From Candidatus Rokuibacteriota bacterium (GTDB lineage: Bacteria > Methylomirabilota > Methylomirabilia > Rokubacteriales > CSP1-6), in NCBI GenBank assembly GCA_003221615.1, contig QHSQ01000034.1, forward strand, positions 1 through 42,165: a stretch of 42,165 bases of DNA. Reading direction: 5' to 3'. Each line of letters opens with the position of its first letter. Positions within the stretch are counted from its first letter, which is position 1. The translations under genes and the position numbers were made by a program. The notes under the pieces are model-generated. The model saw only the letters and a list, made by a program, of their open reading frames with translations, had not been told where the DNA came from and made no database searches. Positions 15,277 through 23,449 of this stretch are shown in pieces.

Positions 15277-16742
15277 TCGCTCGTGTGGTCGATGACGGTG
15301 ACCGTGACCAGGATCAGCAGGATGATCGTCAGCAGGCGCGGGAACAGCAAGAGGTCCATCGAGTTCTTGAGCTCCTGGCCGATCCCGCCCGCGCCGACCA
15401 CGCCGAGCACGGTCGAGGCGCGCACGTTGAACTCCCACCAGAAGAGCCCGACCGAGACCATGCTGGGCGCGACGTCGGGGAACAGCGCGTAGGCGATCAC
15501 CTTCACACGCGAGGCGCCGGTGGCCGCCGCGGCCTCGAGCGGACCCGGCGGGATGTTCTCGATCGCCTCGGCCCAGAGCTTGGCCGTGCTGCCCCAGGTG
15601 TGCAGCGCGATCCCAAGGACGCCCGCGAACGGACCGAGGCCCACCGCGGCGACGAAGAGCAGCGCGAACACGAACGAGTCCACGCCGCGCAGCGCGTTGA
15701 GAAACCAGCGCGATGGATAGTAGAGCGCCATGCTCGGCGTCACGTTGCGGGCAGCCACGACGCAGAGCGGCAGAGCCAGGAGGGCCGCGGCCGTCGTGCC
15801 GATCGCCGCCATCGCGATCGTCTCGGCGGTTCTGAGCAGCAAGATCGGAAGCTCGTCGATGGCCGGAGGCCACGCCTTCGCCGCCCAACCCGCCATCTTC
15901 GGCATCATGCGATAGCTCTCGTGGGTTGCCGCCACGAAGCCGGTGTAGTGGTTCGGCAGGATGGTCTTGGCCTGCGCGTCGGTGATCCCGACGAGGATCT
16001 TCTGGATCCGGTCGGCGAGCGCCGGATCGAAATCGCGCGGGACGGCGATCGCGTCGTTGGGCAGGGGCTCGGAGGTCCAGACGACCTCGGTCGCGTTCTT
16101 CTCGAGCTTGCCGCCCTCGATCATCGCGTTGCGGTTCCTGTCGAAGTCCGTCGCGCAGTCGACCTGGCCGCTGGCGACGCCGATCTCGTTCGCCGCGTGC
16201 GTGGCCCCGTCCGAGTAGTTGAACAGCTGCTTGGGATCGACGCCGCGCCGCTTGAACCACGAGGTCGGGATGAGCCAGCCCGAGGTCGAGCCGACGTCGG
16301 CGAACGACACGCGCTTGCCCTTGGCCCCGTCCGGCCAGCTCGTCACCAGGCCGGGCTTGCAGACGACGATCGCGTGGTAGATCGGCTTACCATCGTACTT
16401 GGCCGTCGCGATCGCGCGAGCCCCGGAATCATCGTTGGCCAGGACGTAGCCCCACGGTCCCATCCACGCCAGATCGACCTGCTTGTTGGCGAGCGCCACC
16501 GAGATGCCGGCCCAGTCGGTCGTGGCGGTGAGATCGAAATCGCGGCCGAGCTCCTTGGCCAGGTAGGCGAAGAAGGGCTCGTAGGCCTTCTTCGTCTCGG
16601 ACGGCGTGGGCTGCAGGGGACCGACCCCGAAGCGCAGCTTGGCGCCCTGGGCGCCGGCGGTGGTCGAGAGCGCGCTCGCCGCGCCCAAGGCGAGAGCGAG
16701 CAGCGAAAGCCCGAGCAACGTTCGTCCAGATCTCATGGTCAC
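15252..16742 (-). CDS. Fused PhnD-like binding protein and PhnE-like permease
   Basis: This 496-residue protein is a single reading frame with two parts. Residues 1-32 are a signal peptide. Residues 35-285 match PhnD-type phosphate/phosphonate-binding proteins (LRFGVGPLQPTPSETKKAYE; DLAWMGPWGYV; SFADVGSTSGWLIPTSW). Residues 293-496 match PhnE permease: PILLLRTAETIAMAAIGT, LPLCVVAARN, the ATPase-contact loop ENIPPGPLEAAAATGASR and GAGGIGQELKNSM. The usual first membrane helix of PhnE is absent. Since the binding part is periplasmic, losing one helix keeps the topology consistent. The start is GTG 16742 with AGGAG seven bases upstream; ATG 16736 is possible. The fusion could be natural or the result of a deletion joining phnD and phnE. 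Confidence 0.85.
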   Translation of the reverse strand: MTMRSGRTLLGLSLLALALGAASALSTTAGAQGAKLRFGVGPLQPTPSETKKAYEPFFAYLAKELGRDFDLTATTDWAGISVALANKQVDLAWMGPWGYVLANDDSGARAIATAKYDGKPIYHAIVVCKPGLVTSWPDGAKGKRVSFADVGSTSGWLIPTSWFKRRGVDPKQLFNYSDGATHAANEIGVASGQVDCATDFDRNRNAMIEGGKLEKNATEVVWTSEPLPNDAIAVPRDFDPALADRIQKILVGITDAQAKTILPNHYTGFVAATHESYRMMPKMAGWAAKAWPPAIDELPILLLRTAETIAMAAIGTTAAALLALPLCVVAARNVTPSMALYYPSRWFLNALRGVDSFVFALLFVAAVGLGPFAGVLGIALHTWGSTAKLWAEAIENIPPGPLEAAAATGASRVKVIAYALFPDVAPSMVSVGLFWWEFNVRASTVLGVVGAGGIGQELKNSMDLLLFPRLLTIILLILVTVTVIDHTSEWLRRKLE

Positions 16743-16833
16743 GGCGCGTCTCCTCTGACGTCGATTGGCGTGGCAGGGACGGAAATCGCGAAAGTCCCGG
16801 CGGCGACAAGGCGAAGGCTATAGGTAAGCCGGA

Positions 16834-16857
16834 GATTTGCAAATCGGGATTCCCGAT
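16834..16857. promoter_or_regulatory. Two adjacent palindromes upstream of the PhnD-PhnE gene
   Basis: GATTTGCAAATC (16834-16845) is a perfect 12-bp palindrome. It is followed by ATCGGGA-T-TCCCGAT (16843-16857), a perfect 7-bp inverted repeat. They lie about 90-115 bases before the PhnD-PhnE start and just upstream of a TATAGC -10-like box on the minus strand (16822-16817). An operator is plausible. The second palindrome could instead act as the livF terminator hairpin. Confidence 0.4.
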
Positions 16858-16893
16858 GGGAAGACCCCGACAGTATCGCCGTCTCCGTGGCGA

Positions 16894-17581
16894 TCAGACG
16901 CCGAGATACCGGGCCTTGATCTCTTCGTTGCGGAGGAGCTCGTCGGGCCGGGACTCGTGAACGATCTTGCCCTTGCTCATGAGGTAGACGCGGTCGGCGA
17001 CCCGGAGGGCGAAGGCCAGATTTTGCTCGACGAGTAGGATCGAGGCGCCGCCGGCCTTGAGCCCGGCGAGGATCCGTCCGAGCTCGCGCACGAGGATTGG
17101 CGCCAGACCTTCCGAGGGCTCGTCCATCAGGAGAATGTCGGGGTTGCCGACCAGCGCCCGCCCGCAGGCGAGCATCTGCTGCTCTCCGCCGGAGAGCTTG
17201 TTGCCGCGGTTTCGCAGCCGCTCGCGCAGCCGGGGAAAGAGCTCGAGCACGCGATCGAAGCTCCAGCCCGAGCCGTTCCCGGTCCGCTCGCCGATCTCGA
17301 GATGCTCACCGACCGCGAGCGAGGCGAAGATGCGGCGACCCTGCGGCACCAGGCCGACGCCGCGCCGGGCGATCTCGTGCGCGGGGAGACGCGTGATGTC
17401 CTCCCCCTTCAGCAGGACTCGCCCGCGGCGCGCGGGCGTGAAGCCGACGATCGAGCGGATCAGCGTGGTCTTGCCGACGCCGTTGCGGCCGAGCACGGCC
17501 ACGACCTCGCCCTGGCCGACGCGCACCGAGACGCCCTGCAAGACGTAGCTCTCGCCGTAGTTGGTGTGGATGTCCTGGACC

Positions 17582-17589
<8 letters not shown>
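16894..17589 (-). CDS. livF: Branched-chain amino acid-type ABC ATPase LivF
   Basis: The 231-residue ATPase has LivF hallmarks: MLEVQDIHTNYGESYVLQGV, Walker A GRNGVGKTTL, Q-loop VPQGRRIF, signature LSGGEQQM, Walker B ILLMDEPSEGLAP and switch His replaced by Q in LLVEQN, as is normal for LivF. It ends IKARYLGV, the typical LivF C terminus. It is one of two ATPases of a HAAT-family importer for branched-chain amino acids, amides or urea. Its start overlaps the livG stop by eight bases, and it is the last gene of the operon. No LivJ-type binding protein is encoded in the window. Confidence 0.93.
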
Positions 17590-18324
<735 letters not shown>

Positions 18325-18328
<4 letters not shown>

Positions 18329-19260
18329 GTCCCTGAGTTTCCCAGGCGCTCCCGGACGAGACCCACCAGGCCGCTGGGCGCGAAGAGGGTGACGAGCACG
18401 TAGATGACGCCGAGGACCAACACCCAGCGCTCCATGTACCCGCTGATGAAGTTCTCGAGACCCACGATGACGGCCGCGCCGATCGCGGGGCCGAGCAGGG
18501 TGCCGGAGCCCCCGAGGATCACCATGAGCAGCGCGGACGCCGAGAAGAGGATATTGAGATAGCTCGGGCTCACGAAGCCGTTGAAGTAGACGAAGAGATT
18601 GCCGGCGAGGCCGGCGAAGAGCCCCGCCAGGATGAAGGCGACGTATTTGTAGCGCCACACGTCGAAGCCGAGCACCTCCATGCGCCGCTCGCTCTCCCGG
18701 ATGCCGACGAGGGCGCGTCCGAAGGGCGAGCTCACGATCAGCGCGAGCGCGCCGACCGCGACTGCGAAAAAGATCAGCACGAAGTAGTAGAAGGGGATGC
18801 CGCCGGTCAGCGCCCACGGCAACGACAGATCGGGCCGCGGCACGCTCGGGAGCCCATCGTCGCCGCCCGTGAGCGAGCGCCACCCGAAGGCGATGCCCCA
18901 CAGGACCTGGCCGAGCGCAAGCGTGATCATCAGGAAGTAGCTTCCGCGGGTCCTGAGCGCGAAGAGTCCGAAGAGCGCGCTCACGCCGGCCGCCATCAGG
19001 AGCCCCGCCGGGAAATCGAGCCAGAAGTTGTTGGCGACCCGAAGCGCCAGGAGACCGACCGTGTACGCGGCGACACCGAAATAGGCGGCGTGGCCGAGCG
19101 ACGGCAGCCCGGCGTAGCCCAGGAGGAGATCGAGGCTCATCGCGAAGATGCCGAAGATGAGCATCTTGGTGACCAGGCTCAGCTGATACGAGGACAGGAC
19201 GGCGGGCAGCGCGACAAGAACCGCGAGCGCCGCCGCTCCGCTCGCGACGCGCGTCTTCAC
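18325..19260 (-). CDS. livM: Branched-chain amino acid-type ABC permease LivM
   Basis: The 311-residue membrane protein shows the LivM pattern: FGIFAMSLDLLLGYAGLPSLGHAAYFGVAAY near the start, about ten hydrophobic helices, SPFGRALVGIRESERRMEVLGFDVWRYK and a C-terminal LVTLFAPSGLVGL. The GRALVGIRESERR segment is the cytoplasmic loop contacting the ATPases. The start is GTG 19260, which overlaps the livH stop by four bases; upstream open sequence in this frame is a shadow of livH. It forms the translocation pore together with LivH. Confidence 0.92.
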
Positions 19261-20111
19261 CGGGCGCCGAACAGACCCGTGGGCCGGATGGCGAGGATGA
19301 CGGCCATCGGCGCGAACACCGTGAACAGGGCGAGCTCGGGAAAGAGCGCCTTGCCGAAGTTGTCGAGCAGGCCGACCACGAGGCCGCCGACGAAGGCGCC
19401 CTTGAGACTGCCGAGCCCGCCGATGATGACGACGACCAGTGCCATCTCGAGGATCTCGAAATCCGCGCCGGGATAGACACCGACGAACGGCCCGCCGATG
19501 ATGCCGCCGAGCCCGGCCAGGAAGGCGCCGAGCGCGAACACGGCGGTCGAGAGGAGTCCGACGTTCACGCCGGTGCCGCGCGCCATCTCGGCGTCGTCCA
19601 CGCCGGCGCGGATCATCGCGCCCAGGCGCGTGCCTTCCTGGAGCCACCAGAGCCCCAGGCCCATGACGAGACCGACGCCGATGACGAAGAGGCGATAGGT
19701 TGGAAAGACGATCGCGCCGATCCGGATCGAGCGCTCGAAGATCTCGGGCTTGGCCAAGGTCTGCGGCGTTCCGCCCCAGATCCACAGCGAGAGGTCGGCG
19801 AAAATGAGGAGAAATCCGAACGTCAGGAGCGCCTGCGGAAGCTCCTGTTCCGGGAACCGGCGCAGAAAGAAGCGCTCCATCACGATGCCGACCAGGGTGA
19901 CGACGGCGGTGGCGGCCAGAGCGGCGAGCACGAAGCTGCCGGTCGCGCGCATCGCCGCCAGGCCGACATACCCGCCGAGGATGTAGTAGGAGCCGTGGGC
20001 CAGGTTCAGCATGCGCATGAGCCCGTAGATCAGCGAGAGGCCGGCCGCGAGCAGGAACAGCAGCATGCCGAACGAGATCCCGTTCAGGGCCTGGGTGATC
20101 CAGAACGTCAC
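19257..20111 (-). CDS. livH: Branched-chain amino acid-type ABC permease LivH
   Basis: The 284-residue permease has the LivH signature LNGISFGMLLFLLAAGLSLIYGLMRMLNLAHG at its N terminus, several membrane helices, and GVDDAEMARGTGVNVGLLSTAVFALGAFLAGLGG plus a C-terminal VILAIRPTGLFG. The start is GTG 20111, seven bases after the stop of the upstream LLM monooxygenase gene, so the monooxygenase heads the operon. This arrangement suggests the importer brings in the substrate, or a product, of that monooxygenase. Confidence 0.92.
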   Translation of the reverse strand: MTFWITQALNGISFGMLLFLLAAGLSLIYGLMRMLNLAHGSYYILGGYVGLAAMRATGSFVLAALAATAVVTLVGIVMERFFLRRFPEQELPQALLTFGFLLIFADLSLWIWGGTPQTLAKPEIFERSIRIGAIVFPTYRLFVIGVGLVMGLGLWWLQEGTRLGAMIRAGVDDAEMARGTGVNVGLLSTAVFALGAFLAGLGGIIGGPFVGVYPGADFEILEMALVVVIIGGLGSLKGAFVGGLVVGLLDNFGKALFPELALFTVFAPMAVILAIRPTGLFGAR

Positions 20112-20118
20112 GGTCCGC

Positions 20119-21228
20119 TCAGTCGCGCTTGAGCGCCGGCAGGACTTTCTCGCCGAAGAGCCGGATGTTCTTGACGGCCAGCGCGTGCGGCATCGAGCCG
20201 AATTGAAAGAGGCCGACCAGGACGCCGACGCCGAGCTCGCGGGCCTGTGCGCGGATCTCGCGGACGACGTGGTCCGGATCGCCCACGATCGACAAGCCCT
20301 CCTTCTGGCATAGATCGAAGTCGAACTCGTAGAGCGGCAGATCCTCGGCCTTCTCGATCCGCGCCGGCCGCGGCGGCGCCGACTGTCCCATGAGCGCCAT
20401 CGAGCCGCGGTGGTAGCTCAAGAGCTTCTGCCAGAAATAGTCGAGGTGCGGCTCGGCTTCCTCACGCGCCCGCGCATTCGTCTCGGCGACGTACACGTGG
20501 CGCACCAGGTGGCAGTGCTCGGGGCCGGGCGCCCAGCCGTGCTTTCGGGCCAGCTCGCGATAGCGATCGAACACGGCGCGCACCCGGCCGACCGACCGGT
20601 ACGCCGAGCCCGTCGGAACCCGGCGGCTCGCCGCGATCTCGAGCCCTTCGTCGCTGTCGGCGGGCAGGAGAATCGGCGGATGCGGCTGTTGGAGCGGACG
20701 CGGCCAGATCGAGACGCGGTCGTAGTCGAAGTATTTCCCGCGCCACGCGAACGGCTCCCGCTCCGTCCAGGCCTTGACCACCAGATCCCACGCCTCGGTC
20801 ATGCGCGGGCGCGCGTCGGCGAGCGGGATGCTGTAGGCGAGAAACTCCTGCGGCACGCCCCGCACGAACCCGGAGATGACGCGGCCGCCCGACATCACGT
20901 CGAGCATCGCGACTTCCTCGGCCAGGCGCAGCGGATGCGCGTGGAGCGCGGGGAGATTGCCGAAGATGCCGATCTTGATGCGCTTGGTCCGCTGGGTGAG
21001 CACGGCCGCGATGAGGTTCGGCGACGGCATCAGGCCGTAGGGCTTGGCGTGGTGCTCGTTGATGCAGATCGCGTCGTAGCCGCACTCTTCGTAGAGCTCC
21101 ATCTGCCGGAAGTGCTCGTCGTACACTTGGCGGCCGAGCGCCGGGTCGTAGAGTCGGTTCGGATCGGGGTAGTAGGACGCCTGCGCGAGGTGCGGCCAGG
21201 GCATCAGATCGAACGCGTAGATCTTCAT
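20119..21228 (-). CDS. LLM class flavin-dependent monooxygenase heading the liv operon
   Basis: The 369-residue protein is a luciferase-like monooxygenase: MKIYAFDLMPWPHL, CINEHHAKPYGLMPSPNLIAA, IKIGIFGNLPALHAHPLRLAEEVAMLDVMSGGRVISGFVRGVPQE and WPRPLQQPHPPILLP. It is clearly paralogous to the gene at 4891-6069. ATG 21228 begins the conserved core; no ribosome-binding site is visible, and a good promoter ends 9 bases upstream. The product is cytoplasmic and would use reduced flavin and O2. LivH starts seven bases after its stop, so it belongs to the importer operon. Confidence 0.9.
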   Translation of the reverse strand: MKIYAFDLMPWPHLAQASYYPDPNRLYDPALGRQVYDEHFRQMELYEECGYDAICINEHHAKPYGLMPSPNLIAAVLTQRTKRIKIGIFGNLPALHAHPLRLAEEVAMLDVMSGGRVISGFVRGVPQEFLAYSIPLADARPRMTEAWDLVVKAWTEREPFAWRGKYFDYDRVSIWPRPLQQPHPPILLPADSDEGLEIAASRRVPTGSAYRSVGRVRAVFDRYRELARKHGWAPGPEHCHLVRHVYVAETNARAREEAEPHLDYFWQKLLSYHRGSMALMGQSAPPRPARIEKAEDLPLYEFDFDLCQKEGLSIVGDPDHVVREIRAQARELGVGVLVGLFQFGSMPHALAVKNIRLFGEKVLPALKRD

Positions 21229-21237
21229 GACGGCCGC

Positions 21238-21266
21238 ACTATCGCCCAGCGCGCGGCCGTTGACAA
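21238..21266 (-). promoter_or_regulatory. Promoter of the LLM-livHMGF operon, near-leaderless
   Basis: On the minus strand TTGTCA (21266-21261; five of six consensus bases) and GATAGT (21243-21238; four of six) are 17 bases apart. Only nine bases separate the -10 box from ATG 21228, so the message would have a leader of about two or three bases. This agrees with the lack of a ribosome-binding site. Confidence 0.5.
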
Positions 21267-21367
21267 CCCGGGCCGCTCGATGGCTCCGTCGGGCCGGACT
21301 CTTGAACGCGGCGGTATCATCTGGGATGATCAATCCGCCACACGCCACCCTCACGGAGGAGGACACC

Positions 21368-21847
21368 ATGGCAGCCAAAGCCGAAGCGCTTGCGAAGCAG
21401 TTCGAGCAGAAGGTGCAGGAGGCGACCGGGGTGTTCGAGCGCCTGAGCGACGCCGACTGGAAGAAGACGACGACATCGGAGAAATGGACGGTCGGCGTGG
21501 TGGCGCACCATCTCGCGGGGGGCCACGAGGGCATCAGCGGCATCATCAAGACGGTCGCCGGCGGGAAGTCCGTTCCGGGTTTCACCATGGACATGCTTCA
21601 CGACATGAACGCGAAGCACGCCAAGGAATTCGCGAATGCGTCCAAGGCCGAGACGATCGCGTTGCACAAGAAGAACGCGGCCGCGGCGGCCGCCGTCGTG
21701 CGGGGGCTGAGCGACGCCGACCTGGGCAAGAGCGGCACCGTCCTCACGGGGATGCCGCCGATGAGCGTGGAGCAGATCATCAACGGCATTCTCCTCAATC
21801 ACGTCGAGGAGCACCTCAAGAGCATCCGCACGGCTCTCGGCGCCTGA
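21368..21847 (+). CDS. DinB-like four-helix-bundle protein
   Basis: The 159-residue protein fits the DinB/maleylpyruvate isomerase N-terminal superfamily. It has an opening helix ending VFERLSDADWKKTTTSEKWTVGVVAHHLAGGHEG, where His residues contribute to a metal site, and a closing EQIINGILLNHVEEHLKSIRTAL helix with two more His. Such proteins bind a divalent metal and may use low-molecular-weight thiols. ATG 21368 is chosen because GGAGGAGG lies five bases upstream. It is transcribed divergently from the LLM-liv operon and converges on the MFS gene across a repeat copy. The substrate is unknown. Confidence 0.75.
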   Translation: MAAKAEALAKQFEQKVQEATGVFERLSDADWKKTTTSEKWTVGVVAHHLAGGHEGISGIIKTVAGGKSVPGFTMDMLHDMNAKHAKEFANASKAETIALHKKNAAAAAAVVRGLSDADLGKSGTVLTGMPPMSVEQIINGILLNHVEEHLKSIRTALGA

Positions 21848-21859
21848 GAGCCCTGCATT

Positions 21860-21913
21860 ACAGGCGCGCCTCGGCCGGCGGGGCCCCAGCCCGGCGACAG
21901 CCTGCAGCGCGCA
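21860..21913 (-). repeat. Inverted copy (D) of the GC-rich 62-nt repeat family
   Basis: Read on the minus strand this segment matches the core of the three tandem units at 23233-23415: a GC(T/C)GCAGGC(T/C)GTCGC start, GGGCTGGGGCCCCGCCGG, then CCGAGGCGCGC. It lies between the DinB-like stop and the MFS stop. The MFS gene is therefore bracketed by oppositely oriented copies. Confidence 0.75.
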
Positions 21914-21935
21914 CCCCCATCGCGCGCGGCGGCGG

Positions 21936-23204
21936 TTAGGCCGACGGCCGCTGCCGCGCGCGGGCTTCGACTGCGAGCAGCCCGAGCGCGACCAGCACGA
22001 CGGCCGCCGAGCTGAACGTCAGCGACCATTGCACCCCGATCAGAGCGCCGAGGACTCCGACCGTCAGGCCGCTTCCCGCGCGTAGCCCGAGCATCGAGGT
22101 GTTGAAGAGGCCGACCATGCTGCCCCGCAGGTGGGGCGGCGCCAGCAGCTGCACGATGGTCTGGGCCATCGACGTGAAGGCGACGTTGAAGATCCCCGCC
22201 ATCCCGAGCACGATGACCGCCGCCGGATAGCTCTGCGCCGCCGGGAACACGGCCATCAACACGCCCCAGACCAGCGCGCACACGATCGCCGCGCGCGCGC
22301 TGAGCGTGACGAACGTCGCGCTCTCGAGGAGCACGGCGCCGATGATGGCCCCGACCGCGTTGGCGGCGAGCAGCACGCTGTACCAGGCGCCGGCCTCGTC
22401 GGCGCCGAGGTGGTGAGCGTACTCCGGCATCTGCGCCTGAAACGCGTTGCCCACGAGGAAGGACGTGGTCCCGCCGAGCGCGATCATCGTGAGCAGGCGG
22501 GGCTCCGAGCGGGCCTCGCGCAGGAGCCGGCGGATCTGGGCGAAGCCGAAGCGCGTCGCCCGCCGCGCCCCGGGATCGCGCCGATGGCCCGTGTACGGCA
22601 TGCGGATCAGAAAGAGCGTGAATGGGACGTAGATGAGGATGTTGGCCAGCAGTCCGCGCCCCGGCCCGAGGAGGAGCATGAGCCCACCGCCGACCGCGGG
22701 GCCGAAGAGGATCGCCAGGTATCGGCTCGTGGCGTTGAGGCGGATCGCGCTCGGCAGGCGCTCGGGCCCCACGATGTCGTACACGATCAGCTGCGAGGCC
22801 GGTAGGCCGATCACCCCGGCCGCGCCGTGGATCAACAAGATCACCGCGGCGTGCCAGATGCGCAGGGTCCCCGTCATGAACAGCACGGCCCACGCGAGCG
22901 AGGCGAGCGCGAATAGCCCCTGCGAGATCTGGATGAGCTTGCGGCAGTCGAAGCGGTCGGCCAGGGCGCCCGCGTAGACCGAGAAGAGCAGGAAGGGCAC
23001 CCAGTGGCTGATGACGGCGAACCCGGCGAGCATCGGCGAATGAAACGTCTGGAAGATGACCCAGTAGCTGATGACGTGCTCGATGTTGTCGGCGGTCGCG
23101 CTGAGAAGGACGAGGGCGAAGTAGCGACGGTAGTCGCGGTGCTGAAGCGCCCCGAACTTCGTGCCCGGCGGGGGGCCAGGGGCGGGGAGCGGCGATCGAC
23201 TCAC
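21936..23204 (-). CDS. MFS transporter (EntS/MFS_3-like exporter)
   Basis: The 422-residue protein has about twelve hydrophobic helices and MFS marks. It begins FGALQHRDYRRYFALVLLSATADNIEHV, contains the loop GALADRFDCRKLI (the GxxaDrxxrr motif), and a central cytoplasmic loop with TGHRRDPGARRATRFGF. The pattern is that of MFS_3/EntS-type exporters, which remove siderophores or drugs. The start is GTG 23204, with a TATAAT box ending seven bases upstream and no ribosome-binding site, suggesting a leaderless message. Related repeats flank the gene on both sides. The exported compound is unknown. Confidence 0.87.
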   Translation of the reverse strand: MSRSPLPAPGPPPGTKFGALQHRDYRRYFALVLLSATADNIEHVISYWVIFQTFHSPMLAGFAVISHWVPFLLFSVYAGALADRFDCRKLIQISQGLFALASLAWAVLFMTGTLRIWHAAVILLIHGAAGVIGLPASQLIVYDIVGPERLPSAIRLNATSRYLAILFGPAVGGGLMLLLGPGRGLLANILIYVPFTLFLIRMPYTGHRRDPGARRATRFGFAQIRRLLREARSEPRLLTMIALGGTTSFLVGNAFQAQMPEYAHHLGADEAGAWYSVLLAANAVGAIIGAVLLESATFVTLSARAAIVCALVWGVLMAVFPAAQSYPAAVIVLGMAGIFNVAFTSMAQTIVQLLAPPHLRGSMVGLFNTSMLGLRAGSGLTVGVLGALIGVQWSLTFSSAAVVLVALGLLAVEARARQRPSA

Positions 23205-23211
23205 CGCGACG

Positions 23212-23217
23212 ATTATA
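23212..23217 (-). promoter_or_regulatory. Perfect -10 box seven bases before the MFS start
   Basis: TATAAT lies inside the palindrome GATTATAATC (23211-23220). Seven bases separate it from GTG 23204, so transcription would begin at or next to the start codon. No good -35 box is seen. Because the box is palindromic it could also serve the plus strand. Confidence 0.4.
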
Positions 23218-23232
23218 ATCCGGGCAGTGCGT

Positions 23233-23415
23233 GCCGCAGGCCGTCGCGGGGCTGGGGCCCCGCCGGCCGAGGCGCGCTTACGAAGGCTAGTCGCGCCGCA
23301 GGCCGTCGCGGGGCTGGGGCCCCGCCGGCCGAGGCGCGCTTACGAAGGTTAGTCCGCGCTGCGGGCCGTCGCCGGGCTGGGATCTCGCCGGACGAGGTGC
23401 GCCGACAACGAGCGA
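23233..23415 (+). repeat. Three tandem 62-nt GC-rich repeat units (A, B, C)
   Basis: Units A (23233-23294) and B (23295-23357) are nearly identical, differing by one C/T change and one extra base. Unit C (from 23358) is diverged. A and B each contain GCGGGGC-TGGG-GCCCCGC, a seven-bp stem with a four-base loop. They fill most of the gap between the MFS start and the iron alcohol dehydrogenase start. No spacers are present, so this is not a CRISPR array. Confidence 0.88.
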
Positions 23416-23449
23416 GGCGACCGGCGCGTACCGACAAAGAGAGGAAGCC

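Noticed and set aside
15277..16260. 5' extension of the ABC ATPase frame through the PhnD-PhnE gene
   Set aside because: The extension is out of frame with the transporter protein and has no similarity to any family; the ABC core starts at 15276.
19261..19785. 5' extension of the livM frame
   Set aside because: It is a shadow of livH; GTG 19260 overlaps the livH stop in the usual coupled manner and starts the LivM pattern.
21316..21330. ATCATC-TGG-GATGAT inverted repeat upstream of the DinB-like gene
   Set aside because: The repeat is short and has no supporting promoter element at the correct distance, so I do not call an operator.
23233..23415. Tandem repeats considered as a CRISPR array
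   Set aside because: The units are directly adjacent without spacers, and no cas genes are present.
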